A stretch of DNA of 64,000 bases from Colletotrichum lupini. Its lineage: Eukaryota; Ascomycota; Sordariomycetes; Glomerellales; Glomerellaceae. The stretch is from NCBI RefSeq assembly GCF_023278565.1, contig NC_064679.1:2356001-2420000 (forward strand), read 5' to 3'. Below are positions 11,984-23,638 of the stretch, piece by piece. How positions within the stretch are numbered: position 1 is the first letter of the stretch; every line of letters starts with the position of its first letter. The translations under genes and the position numbers were made by a program. The notes under the pieces were generated by a model. The model was not told the DNA's origin. It ran no database searches and saw only the letters and a list, made by a program, of their open reading frames with translations.

Positions 11984-13879
11984 TACTAGGTATAGGTGGC
12001 CTTTCTACCTGAATAAGCGGCGCAACCACAGTTACTTCAATGCTGACAAGTCTCCGGTCTACCAGCATTGGGATTTATGGCCACTCACATGGCCTTCTTC
12101 ATCCTTTTGGACGGTCAGCCTGTTGCAACGTCTGGCTTCAGTCAGAACTTACAGGCTGCTCTAGCTAACTTTCTTGCCATCGCCGTCGAGATTTGTCTTC
12201 TCAGTGGCATCGCAGTAGCTTACGACCAGACTCTGTGGCAACTCCTCCGTCGCAAAGCACTCAGAGCATACACAATCGATAAGCTTGTAACCCTGGTTCT
12301 GAGTCCGTGGAACTTGTTCCGGTCGGATCTTTTGACTAGCGCACCCGAGCTCTGGTTGATCGCGTTTCTCTGCTTCATGATCCCAGTTACTGTCGTCTTC
12401 CCGCCTGGTGCGCTGACAGTTGAGTTTGAAAATGCGGTGTTGCCGGTCACTTTGACGAATGTGCCGACACTGGATATCAGCGACTGGGGAAACGGGAGTG
12501 CCAGAGACTTTATGCGGCTCTCGTTGATGGAGCCTGATAACGATCTTGTCTACGTGTTAGTATATAATCCACCATGACCAAATCTTTACTAGCTGATTGG
12601 ATCTATGATACTTTAGAGATGAGATACGACCAAACTTGAGACAAACTGCCTCCCTTGTCATCAGTCTTGGCGAGCCGGTACATTTTGCTTCGCCTTGCAG
12701 TGGTCCTTGTACCTACAACTTAGTCTTTGATGGACCGAAGTTCGATTGCAATCAACCGAAGCCAACAAAGCAGAAATACCCAACCCTTAATCCCTGCACT
12801 CGAGACGTTTTCTACACCGAAAACGGGGCATACTCGAACCAATCCTTCGTGTACAACAACACTCTTGTCATAACTTGGGATACAATAAAGGGCGGGCAGT
12901 GCGTTCCGGATGGTCGCAGAACAATGGATTGCACAATGGAGCTTGCTACCTACAACTTTACTATTTCTGACTCTCAAAATGGCACCCGCGAGATTGAGAC
13001 TGAGATCCTCAAAACTTCACCGATATGGACGGACGAAGCACCGGTTCAGAAAGAATTCGCAACGTACTTTTTCGATTACAGATACGAAACAGCTTATGAC
13101 TCGCCCATAAATCAGCAAGAGCTCACGAGAAACTTCACACGTGCCCAAGCATTTGCTATCAGGAAAGCTGCCGTAGATGCCATGGTCGGCGGTGTATTTC
13201 TATGTAAGTGAGGACGCGACCAAATCAGTCTACCTGTTTCTAATGCGTCAAAGACCGAGATGAAAGATATGGTGTCGAACTACCATGGATTAAGCCCGGA
13301 CCTGGCTCCCTTGCCGCAGGAAGCCCTTACATTGGACTCGAGGATAAGTTCAATCCGACACTTGATATCAGCCCCCAGTCAATCGAGAGATATCTACAGG
13401 ATGTCGTGATCTCCACCGTGTCGTTAAATCAAATGTCGGCTGGGCCTCTATGGGTCAACAGTCAGCCTGTTGAGGCACTCGCCGGTGCAAACATCTACAG
13501 CTTCAGCGAACCGTGGCAATTCTATGCCCCGTATGTTTCGTGCCTGGTAGTCACGCTGACAGTGTACATCCTTGGGTGGAGGGCATTACACCGAAACGGA
13601 TGTTCGGCTGGAAATAGTTTCCTTCAGTTCGTGGTAACGACCAGCACGAGCAGCAGGCTACATGAACTTGGGAAACCTTGCAGTATCGGGGGAAGCGAGA
13701 GTTTCTCGAAAGAGTTGAAAGATGTTAAGCTCCGTTTCGGCATTAAGCGGACGACGAGTGATGTAGAATCAGGTGATGGGGATGAACGGGTGGTTGTCCT
13801 CGGGACTGAGTCTGAGATTGAGTCGCTTCGGGCTCGACATCTCAGACCTCACCGCGACGTAAGCGCTTTTCCCACATGA

Positions 13880-15043
13880 TCAGGTTGGAGTTCACTCGCG
13901 AGATAGAATTTGCTCTATACTTTAGCTCGGGTGGGCCTCCGACGTCAAGACACCAAGAACCTTATTCATTGGATGATCCCATCACAACTCACGACAGACG
14001 AGCTTATCAACATTCACTGTTCTTTCGGACATGTTGCGGAAAGCCAAATCTGTGATAGTGGGATAACTCAGTCACCTGTGTGATGCTCTGTAATGTCGCA
14101 TTCCCGAACTTCCAATTTGACTTCCTGTATCCATTTCTTAAACCTCCAGTCGCAGAGCCTGTTTTCAGTTTGTTGAGGTATCTTTCATCATACCCCATGA
14201 CCAAGCATCTCTGGTGAGTCTATCGATCTCGGCAAGGGCAGATCCATATCGAATCTTTGAACCGCAGGGCGCGCCTTAGACCAATATTCAGCGATATTAC
14301 AGCGATATGAATCTTGTATATACATAAGGTACTTTGCATACCAATGGAATTTAGACGTAACTGCGACTCCTATACCGTCCTGAGTAGAGATCCTGGTACC
14401 AGGTTGCTGCCGTTCGGCAATTGATCAGGGAACTACTTTCTTCTAACAAAAGACCGCCAACGCAAACATATGACGAACAATAGTACCCAAATTCTCACCG
14501 ATTAGCACGAGCCTCCTGTCTTAAATCTGTCAACATATCATCACATGCCAGAACGTAGGTCCGTCGCAAATTGCGTCATCTGCATGTATATTCATACCTT
14601 GCAGCAAACTCGGGATTGGGTATTGGTTCATCGGTTGCAAGAACACATCGGCTATAGCCAATGAAACATGTGTACCGCTGCAGAAAACAATTTGTTTTTG
14701 ACCGATAAGATGGGTGTGATTAATTTTACCTCGTGACTGCATAATCAGGTCCGCTCCCGAAACTGAACTCTCTTACAAGTCTAGACAAATCTATAGATTC
14801 GGCGTCCGCTAGCCATTTCAGTTGAGGCCTACAATGCCACAGCTCGCATGTAAACGCATGTGAAGACTGCTCAGAAAGCAATTGCACATGTTGGAAACCA
14901 TGGAAATATTTATGCAGTGAGGATGCACCTATCTTTCCTCTGTTTGATTTCAACTTCATTTCCATCGACTTTAAAGTGTCTATCTGCCTGAGCCTCTCAC
15001 TACAAATTTCCACATTTCCACAACCATTGTTAGAACAAAGAAA
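13880..15043. other. Intergenic
   Basis: This is the 3' region of the membrane-protein gene and promoter of the dynamin-like gene, both on the plus strand. No repeat, RNA gene or supported reading frame was found. The dynamin-like ATG at 15044 has a good fungal context (GAAAATGGCC). Confidence 0.5.
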
Positions 15044-17284
15044 ATGGCCGTCTCTAGCCTGAACAAACCCGCGGCCCCATCCCTCGGGCTGCGATCTCAG
15101 AGATCTACCCATCGCCTCAACCAGATCGAAAGACTTCGTGCCAATGGTATCGGCGATCTGGTTGACTTGCCTCAACTTGTTGTCTGTGGCGACCAGTCCG
15201 CAGGCAAAAGCTCCGTGCTAGAGGGCATTACTGGCATGCCTTTCCCTCGTCAAGAAGGTCTCTGTACCCGATTTCCCACGGAGATTGTTCTACGGCACTC
15301 TAATGAGCCATTCATGGCGAAGGCTACTATTCGGCCTCACTCTTCTCGCCCGCCTGGTATTGCACAGACTCTCAGTAACTATGTGCGCGAGATGGAGGAA
15401 GACCTCTCCGACCTTCCCGTCGCCATTGAGGAGGTCTCCAAGCTTATGGGGATACGCGGCTTTACCGACTCTCCTGATGATGCTGCGTTTGCATCTGATG
15501 CTCTTCGCATTGAGATTTCGGGCCCTACAGGATTGCAACTGAGCATTGTTGACCTCCCTGGCCTTATTTCGGTGTCCAACGAGGAACAGTCTCAAGCTGA
15601 CGTTGAGGCCGTCCATGCTATGGTTCGGGGCTACCTCAAGAGCACTCGAACCATCATTCTCGCTGTGGTTCAAGCCAGCAACGACTTTGCCAATCAAGGC
15701 ATAATCAGAATCGCCCGCGAGTATGATCCAGATGGACAACGGACTGTCGGTATAATCACCAAACCCGATCTCATCAATGCTGGATCTGAGGCCAAGCTCG
15801 CCAACATCGCCAAGAACAAGGACGCTATCAAGCTCAAACTCGGCTTCTTCCTTCTCAAAAACCCCAGTCCATCCGAGATGAAAGCCGACAGTGGCAACAA
15901 CAATCGCGCAGAACGTGAAATGAACTTGTTTTCTTCACCAGCCTGGAAGGCTCAAAACCTTGACATGAGCCGGGTTGGCATTGAAAATTTGAAAGCATTT
16001 TTACAAGAGCTTCTGGATGAGCACCTCGAGGGGGAGCTGCCCAAACTGAAGGATGAGATCAGACGTAAACTCGGCTGTTTTGAAAAAGATCTCGAAGAAA
16101 TGGGCCCTGAACGCCGATCCCTCGGCGATATTCGATCTTTCATGACCAACGTCAGTATGCGCTACTATCAACTAGCTCAGGCGGCCCTAGACGGGAATTA
16201 TCACTGCTCTGAAGCCGCCTTCTTCAAGGAAAACAACGGAAGCAGACTTCGCTCCTTGGTTCACCAGCGAAACGGTGCTTTCGCAACGAAAGTCCGTGAA
16301 CAAGGTCACAAACGCAAGATTACCTATGGTCCACCTACGCCCCGCTCAGAAGATGGTTCTAGCAGTAAGAGCAGCCAAATTCTTGTGACGGGAACTGAGA
16401 TGGTCTCCTGGGTTCGGGAGGTTAGCCTTCGAAATGTTGTGTGATTCCTACAACAAAGTCAAAACCGCTAATTGTGATCAGACTTACACCCAGACCCGAG
16501 GTCGTGAACTTCCTGGCAATTACAACCACATCCTACTCGCTGAGCTTTTCCACGAGCACTCGAGTCCGTGGCGCGATCTCGCAAAAGACCATGTTTCCAC
16601 TGTTGTAGAGTGTGTCTCAAAATGGATCCGTGAAGCGGTGGCTACGCTTGTTCATGAGGATCGCCTACGCAGAGACACCACCAGCTTCTGTCAAGAGCAG
16701 CTAGAACTCTCTAGGAAGGCTGCATTCAAGGAGCTTGAGCAATTATTCTTGGATGAGGATCGTCATCCAATTACGTACAATCATTATTACACTGACAACA
16801 TCCAAAAGGCGCGCAACACTTCGCAGAAAGACCTTTTAGAGAACTCGCTCGCCATGGTTGGTGCGCGCAATCTTAGAACTTGCGATGCCAATGACAGAAA
16901 GCTTCTCGTTGAAGAATTGCAACCCAAGCTCTGCGTTAATATGGATCAGCAAGCATGTGAGGAGGCTCTCGCAGGTCTCAATGCTTACTACAAGGTACGT
17001 ACTCAAATCACACTTGCCTTCTCTCTGCTCAAGACACTGATATTGTCTCACAGGTTGCAATGAAGACGTTCGTGGACAACGTGTGTAGACAAGTCATTGA
17101 ACGCCACATTCTGGCTCCGCTGCCAGAGATCTTTTACCCCACGACAGTCTCGCAATTCTCTGACGATGAGCTACTGCGCATTGGGTCGGAGCCGGAGAAG
17201 GAAATCGCTCGACGGCAAAGGCTAGAGGCGTCTGTTAAAGGGTTACGAAGTAGCCTTCTTGAATTGCAGTGCTTATCAGGTTAG
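15044..17284 (+). CDS. Dynamin-family GTPase
   Basis: This is a large GTPase of the dynamin superfamily, of the filamentous-fungal group that also resembles Mx proteins. Such proteins act on membranes; the compartment here is not evident. Exons are 15044-16420, 16482-16994 and 17054-17284, giving about 706 residues. The G1 P-loop GDQSAGKSS lies at residues 48-56, the G3 motif DLPG near 169 and the G4 motif TKPD near 239. The middle and stalk region follows, with RGRELPGNYNHILLAELF after the first intron and a GTPase effector-like helical C-terminus. Both introns have GT..AG ends, restore frame exactly and are 59-61 bp. No transmembrane segment or pleckstrin domain is visible, so it is not a classical endocytic dynamin. 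These GTPases are multicopy in fungi, so no symbol is assigned. Confidence 0.9.
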
Positions 17285-20111
17285 CTAATGTTTAGATCGA
17301 TGACTTTGCTGAGCCCTTCCTGCTAACACTGTCGCCTGGGGATGTTCCTTCTTCTTTAGTTGCAGTTCTGATGAGACGAATCTGGTACAATATTTGCAAC
17401 AGCTTGATGTTTACTTCGAATCTATATCTTCTAATTGCTCTCGTCGTTCATTCGGGATCACCGCGCTAGCTTCCGTCTTGCTGGGGTTTTTATCTTTGGT
17501 ATTTGCTGACTCAGTAGCATGGACATTATTCTGTTATCCGCAGCTTTCTCGTGCCATTCTCTCAGCAGGATATGAAAGTGCAGCAGCTATCTGCAAGTCA
17601 TACCCTAATTACATTGGGGCGTCATTGGCAGGTTCCGATATGAGCCAGCTTAGCACAGTGTTTGGGCCTCAGAAAGAACTAGTCGCCAGAACATGATGAG
17701 GCTCTGTCCGTCTTACTATTATGCCGTCCACTTTTCGTTGCCTTCCGCAGGGTGACCGGCTTCCATCACAGCCTAAACCCACGCCTTTTTGAACACAGTT
17801 CGAGGTCGATGCTACCTAGAGGGCCTCGTCGAGTCTCTTGCCTGGTTGTCGTGGGTCCCTAGGCTCTCCACGCCAACATGGACTACACCGCTTCCAAGAC
17901 TGTACCTAGCTGGAACCCGCCGGATACCTCACCTTTTTTTGAGGCTGGAGCGTTGGATTCATCCCGGTCTTCCATTGATATCCCTTCTTATTGTGGGAGA
18001 TGGGGCCACATGGAGCTCCACGGCAGCGGCAACCAACCCCAGCTCTCCGTCGCCTGCTCCCCAAACCAAGAGCCGCGTGCTCGACCTGCATACGCCAGAA
18101 CTCGGCCCGTTGTAGTTCATTGCCTCCCGAATTTCCTCAAGCAGATAATTAAGACATCTCAAAAGGACAAGAAACAGGCATTCGACACCCCAAGAGCGAG
18201 CATTATCTGTCGAATTCCAGATATCAGGGTGACAGAACTGAACACCTCGACTGTCAGTGGTCAGACGTTGCAGTAGTCTTCTCGAAAGCACTCAGTGCTC
18301 GGCTACCCACATTGGTACCCTGCACTCCGTTACACTGTACGTAATCAACAGACATGAACCAGGGTATCTGTGTCCGGACCGGCGTGGATCGGCCAAGCAT
18401 CACTTCACGCCCTATCTTAGCAAAAGGGAGCACGCGAAGGTGACCTGCCGACCACCAGTGCAAGTCGACGCTTTGCTACGGCTACGCGTGGCTTTCAGCG
18501 GAACTCCTGAGCGGAGGTGGGTGGAATGTCGAAAGCAAACAAGCTCCGGCGCCACGGCCAAGACTTTTTTTTCTCTCGTTGGTTTTTCTGTCGACGGTCC
18601 CTCTCCTCTCCACCTCCAAATCAAATTTCTCGGAGCCCCATGCCCGACCCTTCACCCTCGTCCTCGCGCTCCTCCGCCGAGCCTCTCGGCAAGGCTCGGC
18701 GCGGCACGGCATTCGCCGTGGCGGACCAATGGGCGGAGGCCGCGGTCGTACCAACGTCGCCCGAGAGTCATGTCTGACGGATGCCAACCGGGGCGCAATC
18801 ACCCTGGGCACCTTGGTAACGAGCCTTGGTTTTCTTGGACGCGCCGGATCCTTTTGCTCTCCGTGGAGCTTTTTGCTAGCTGACAACGCGATTGCAAACT
18901 GGAGGCCGAGTTTAGGCCTTTGACAGAGCTGTCATTGACAATTGTCAAGATGGGGAGACGACGAGACCCACGGTTTGTGGGGTGAACCTGGCATTGGAAG
19001 CTCGAGAGAGAGCTTCGAGCTGGATCAATCGAAGTGTCTGCGACAACGCTACAAGTGGTCAGTTGAGGTTGCAACGATGCGAGCCAGGTATGAGGCTCTT
19101 TGCACCATACCACTGAAGGCATCTGATACTCAATGATACTCACGCAAACGACCTTCTCACCGTTCGATGAATAATAACCAGCAAAGCCCCGTCGTCACCG
19201 CCAAGTTGTGTTTCCAGCCAAGGCCAATACCCAGACGACCATCCCGACATGACAAACTGACTCGGCCAGTCAAGCTTCATTGTCCTATCTCTTGTCGTCC
19301 GGTACCCTCCCTTTGGACGATCCAGAAAAGTTCTCCTGGCCAGCCCACTCTTCCAATTCGACCTTGCCTCTGCCAATGCTGCGTCGCAGTCTTCCACCCC
19401 ATAGCATCCCAGTCACGCACGCACCTGTACTATCTGACTTCCTTCTCGTTCTCCAAGGTCCTACGCCGGTGGCCAGTCGCCCAACCCTTTGCACGGTCGT
19501 GTGTAGGAGACTTGCAGTCTTAATCCAGACCTGCGGATTGACCAAGACACCAAGACCCATCTCTCCTTCATCGACGCGCGACTGGTGGGTAACGCGGGGA
19601 TGGAATGGATCCTCTTACACCTTCCTTTCGTGTGAAAGATGCCAACAGCTGTGCCCTCCCCCAGTTCTGATATCCTTCTTGGCGGGTGAGGGATACGCGT
19701 GCCCTATCTCGTCCTTGGTGAAATCCCCAACCTGATGGCCTGGCGCACCCTCCAGTCCCCAGCGGAATCGCCCACGCGAGCTTCCTCTTATTCGGCCCCT
19801 ATCCAAGATGTGGCCGATTAGAGCTTTGGCATCGTAGGCTAGCCAGCCCCTGCTCGCCACACTGATAGACAAGACTCTCGGTGCAACCCAGGTTCAGCTT
19901 GACCCACGAGCCGGGTGTTCTTCACGTATATATCCCTCGCTCGAGTCGCCGATCAGGGTCGATGGAACTTCTTCTCTCGTCCTTCTTCCTCTCAGCGTGG
20001 TAGCGATCTTGGTACGGCTCGTTGTCCAGTATCTTGTGACTCCGTCTCCAGGCAACCCCGTTGTTTCGCCAACATCTAGACACATTACCTCCGTCCACAA
20101 GCCAGCTCAAG
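17285..20111. other. Long intergenic region
   Basis: About 2.8 kb lies between the dynamin-like gene and the transporter. Open frames exist (for example near 17394-17696 and 18257-18883) but none resembles a known protein. The stretch from about 18600 to 18760 is GC-rich. The region just before 20112 is probably the transporter promoter and leader. Confidence 0.45.
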
Positions 20112-21640
20112 ATGGAGAAGTCAGAGTATGGCACGGCCGACAAGGCCGTCCGAGAGAACTCAAACTCCTCGATGGATCAAGTCCAGCACCAGACCTCCAT
20201 CACATCGGAGGTGTCGGTCCACGAGAAGAAACCGTGGTGGCACCCGGTCATCGAGCCTGGTTCCGCCGTCCAGATCATCATTGCCGCCGCCATCGCCGTC
20301 GGTATCGGTTTGGGCGTCAAGACTGCGCACCCAGATATCCCCGCAGCCGCCACGACCATTCTCATCATCCCCGGTAACCTGTGGTTGCGGTCTCTGAAAG
20401 CCGTGGGTATGCTGGTCCTTGCTCCTGTGCGGCTGCATCAGACACGTTGAGCGTTGGAGCTAACAATAAATCAGTCCTGCCCCTCATCGTGACAGCAATG
20501 GTCCTCGCCGTCCAAAAGCTCAAGGAAATCTCCCACGGCGGTGCCAAGCTCGCAAAGTGGACAATCGGCTACTACGTCATCACAACCATCGTAGCCATCG
20601 TCCACTCCATCATCATGACCTCCCAAGTTTGGGCCCGCCTCATGACAGTCGCCTCGGCAGATTCCATCGCCACAGACAGCATGTCCGCAAAAGACCAGGA
20701 GTCCTACGAGGAGAGGAAAGATCAAGACATTCCTGCCACCGTCACCGAGCTCTTCAACTCCCTCATCCCAGCGAACGTCGTCGACGCCCTCGCCTCTGAT
20801 CATCTCCTCGCCGTGCTCGTCAGTGCCGTCGTGATCGGCTATCTCATCGACAACCGCGACGGCCAATCCTCCCTCATCAAGGCGGCGCGCGAGGTCGAGG
20901 CCCTCATCATGATCATCATCACCTTCCTCATCAAGCTCGCCCCCATCGGCGTCTTCTTCCTGATTCTGCCAAACATGTTCAAACTCGACATTAACGACAT
21001 CGGCGTGAACCTTGGCATCCTCATGGGCGGCGCCATCAGCTCCATGTTCTTGCACCTCTTCATCGTCCTCCCCCTTATCTTCTTCGCCTTCACCCGCCAG
21101 AATCCATACACCCTCTGGTTCAAGTGCTCGCCCGCCTGGTTGACGGCGTGGGGAACCGCGTCCTCGGCAGCGACCCTCGCCGTCACCATGAAGTGCTGCC
21201 GTCAGACGCTCAAGGTCCCCGAGACGGTCACCAAGTTCGCCGTGCCCCTGGGTTGTCTCGTGAACATGGACGGAACCGCTATTTACTTCCCGATTGTAGT
21301 GGTTTTCCTCGCTCAGACCCAGGGTCATGTCCTTAACGCGGCCGACTACATCATCATCCTGTTGCTGTCGACTCTGGCTTCCATCGGCACCACCCCAATC
21401 CCGAGCTCCTCCCTCGTTTTGACGGTTATGATATCATCGAGCGTGGGTATTCCCCCAAGCGGAATGTACGGCGTTGTCGTAGCCATTGACTGGTTCATCG
21501 ATCGATTCCGCACTGCCACCAACGTTAGCGGCGACTTGTTCGCTGCTGTGATTGTTACTAAGATGACTGGAATTACCGATCCTGTCGACGGCTCTGAAGT
21601 TGTTGAGGAAGAAGTCAGGCACAATGATGAGCGCGTCTAA
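20112..21640 (+). CDS. SLC1-family acidic amino acid / dicarboxylate symporter
   Basis: This is a plasma-membrane-type transporter of the dicarboxylate/amino acid:cation symporter family, likely taking up glutamate, aspartate or related acids with cations. Exons 20112-20406 and 20475-21640 give about 486 residues. The intron restores KAVVLPLIVTAMVL, the conserved helix where SLC1 proteins read LPLV. Further marks are the serine-rich loop SSAATLAVTMKC near residue 335, NMDGTAIYF near 362 and DRFRTATNVSGD near 441-452 in the last helix. In characterised acidic amino acid carriers the Arg of this last motif binds the side-chain carboxylate. The position after NMDGTAxY is Phe, where animal glutamate transporters have a proton-carrying Glu and archaeal ones Gln, so coupling may differ. 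The N-terminus is a short polar tail of about 45 residues. Confidence 0.93.
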
Positions 21641-22195
21641 GTTACCTGCGTGTAGAAAGTGTATGTGTAAAACAAGGAATACAATCGAATGAATATCACT
21701 CTCGCTGAAACTTGCAAAGCATCGAGCCACGATGAATGCACCAGAGTAGCCTTTCTGTGACTTGTGTTTTCTTTCGTGGCATGGTCGGTATATAAAGCCA
21801 ATGATCCCGGCTAAAATTGGGTTGCCGATGCCCGGTATCGCGCGGCCAAAGAGTCGCAAGGCCGCATCAAGACGAAGACAGCTTGATGACCCTACGCCGA
21901 GCCGATTAAGGAGCATCTTGCTGACTAGGGATGACATGCCATCTACTCGAGTGCTTCCCTTGGCGGACCGGGGTGTTGGACGGCAAGTTTTCAACTTGCC
22001 GATGAAAGTGTTATTCATGTGAGTGAGCTTGGAACCTCAAATCATTGCTCTGATATTCAACTCGAAGCGCCCCGCTAAAACCAGACATCTCACAAAAGTT
22101 CGCTATGCAAAAAGCTCCAAGTCCCCCCTGAACCGAATAAGAGCCAAAAGCAAAAGCACAAGCTTGCCCAGAAATGCAACTCTCGATACCCCTCA
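21641..22195. other. Convergent 3' region
   Basis: The plus-strand transporter ends at 21640 and the interrupted minus-strand gene ends at 22196, so this 555-bp gap holds two facing 3' ends. No other feature was recognised. Confidence 0.55.
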
Positions 22196-23436
22196 TTACC
22201 AGCCCATCTTCCTCCTTTTAGCCTTATCATGCCAAGCCCTTACCTTGCTCTCCTTCTCTGCCGTCTCGATCCTCAACCACCCATAATCATCGTCAAACCC
22301 AAGACCCTCGTTCGCAGCGTACTCCTCACGCGTACGCTTCCGGCTCTCAAGATGCCCCTTGGACCGATACTTCACGTCATCGGCCCCACCCGTCCGGGCC
22401 CTCCACTGCGTCCGAAGAAGCGGCGGATCCGCCTGGCCAGCTGGGGGATTCTCGGTCCTCCAGGTTTTTATGACGGTTATGGTGGGACATATCACCCCAT
22501 ACCTGTCCGTGTCCGTGTTAGCTTCGTAAGTGAGCAACATGTCATGATATGACCGGTTTTGCAGGTTACGGGGTGGCTGTGCTTCAAAATACCGACCTCG
22601 AATCTGCGCCCCGGTTATAGGGTCCAGGATGTTTCTGCAGATGCTTATTGGCTTCATCTCCAGCTGCTGGTCGTCGGTGATGCTACTACGCCCGTCGGTC
22701 GTGGACCAGGCGCCCACCCATTTCTTACTGCCATCATGGTACTTAGCCTCCGGCCACCACGGCATCGGTGGCCAGCGCTCCCACATCTTGTAAGGTCGCG
22801 TGCCGATGTAATGCCCGCCTCTTACCGCTGACGGCAGTTCGGGACTTACTCGCGTGACGGGCTGAAAATACCTTAGCTTAGAGTCAGTAACGAGGAGAAT
22901 CTGCTCTCTCTTTTGGTTGTCGGGGTCCAGAATATACCCCTCCCGGGGTATACTTCCATACACTCTCATCTTGAAGACTTGTCTTCCTTCCTCCAGCCAA
23001 AGGTTTGCATAAGGTTCTTCTGGTGGGGGTGAATTTTCGCTGGGTGTTCTCTCTCGTGCGATCGCTTCATTATTGGACTGAGTGCCCGAAGGACCTGGCT
23101 GGCCGTTTCGCTCTGGAGAGGCCTCGCGGCTGGAAGGAAACGTCGTTACCGGGTCTGACGGTTCACGGGGCTTGTCAGGGCGCGTAAAGGTAATCACCTC
23201 GGTGCCAAAGTAGTCCGCGATGAGGTAGAGCATCTCGTGGTACGCGGACTCCTTGGGTAGGCCAGCGTCCCGCTCATTTCTGTTGAGGCAGCGTATGAGA
23301 TCTAGAGGGCCCCATTCCTTGATTTCGTCCTTGGACACGTTCGTAGCCGAGTCCACGAGGAGTTGACAGTACATCCGGAAACGGGGTGAAGCTGGGTCCG
23401 ATAGCTGGGAATGAAGCCAGTTGGCCAGTCTGCCCT

Positions 23437-23638
23437 TGTCGGATTAGAAGTCTAATTCGACCGCGGCGTACGGCCGACTACGTAAGGGCTAATTAGGGGC
23501 CCTATTTACGATTATCATAGCTAGCCTAACTTACGGTTAGAACCTCTTTTTTATACTTACGTAGATATTTATATAGTTTAATTAATCTCTTTATTAACTA
23601 CGGTTCGAACTAACTACCCTATAATAGGAATACTAATA
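23437..23638 (+). repeat. 5' LTR of copia-type element
   Basis: It begins TGTCGGATTAGAAG and ends TACTAATA (partner TACTAACA). It is preceded by the GCCCT target copy. Differences from the 3' LTR are all transitions by eye. Confidence 0.88.

Larger units (their letters stand above)
3476..13879 (+). pseudogene. Multi-pass membrane protein gene split by a transposon
   Basis: This is a fungal membrane protein of a widespread family often labelled formylmethionine deformylase-like; no enzyme activity is evident. The 5' part (3476-3763) encodes a Ser/Thr-rich cytosolic N-terminus and the start of the first membrane helix (WQMIAFYV). The gene resumes at 11984. With one TA target copy removed, the frame runs GTA-CTA-GGT-ATA-G into an intron ending at 12065, then LGFMATHMAFFILLDG. 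Further introns fit 12556-12616 and 13204-13253. Predicted helices also lie at ANFLAIAVEICLLSGIAVAY, LWLIAFLCFMIPVTVVF and YAPYVSCLVVTLTVYILGW. Between the last two is a lumenal domain with several N-x-S/T sites. The end is TGA at 13877-13879. Apart from the 8.2-kb insertion in a valine codon, the reading frame is intact, so the insertion may be recent or tolerated. As it stands the 5' frame runs into the TIR and stops at about 3802. Confidence 0.75.

Noticed and set aside
3761..11988. hAT-type element with an 8-bp target duplication
   Set aside because: The eight bases on either side do not match, while a TA duplication and a DDE region of Fot1/pogo type do fit.
17394..17696. 100-codon frame with hydrophobic segments after the dynamin-like gene
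   Set aside because: The dynamin-like protein ends naturally at 17284, and no splice path joins this frame. It is probably 3' UTR or chance.
20471..21328. 285-codon minus-strand frame over the transporter
   Set aside because: It is the antisense shadow of the SLC1 coding sequence, with the Asp/Glu/Gly-rich composition typical of such shadows.
23600..23612. GGTTCGAAC as a tRNA T-loop
   Set aside because: It lies inside both copia LTR copies and no cloverleaf can be drawn around it.
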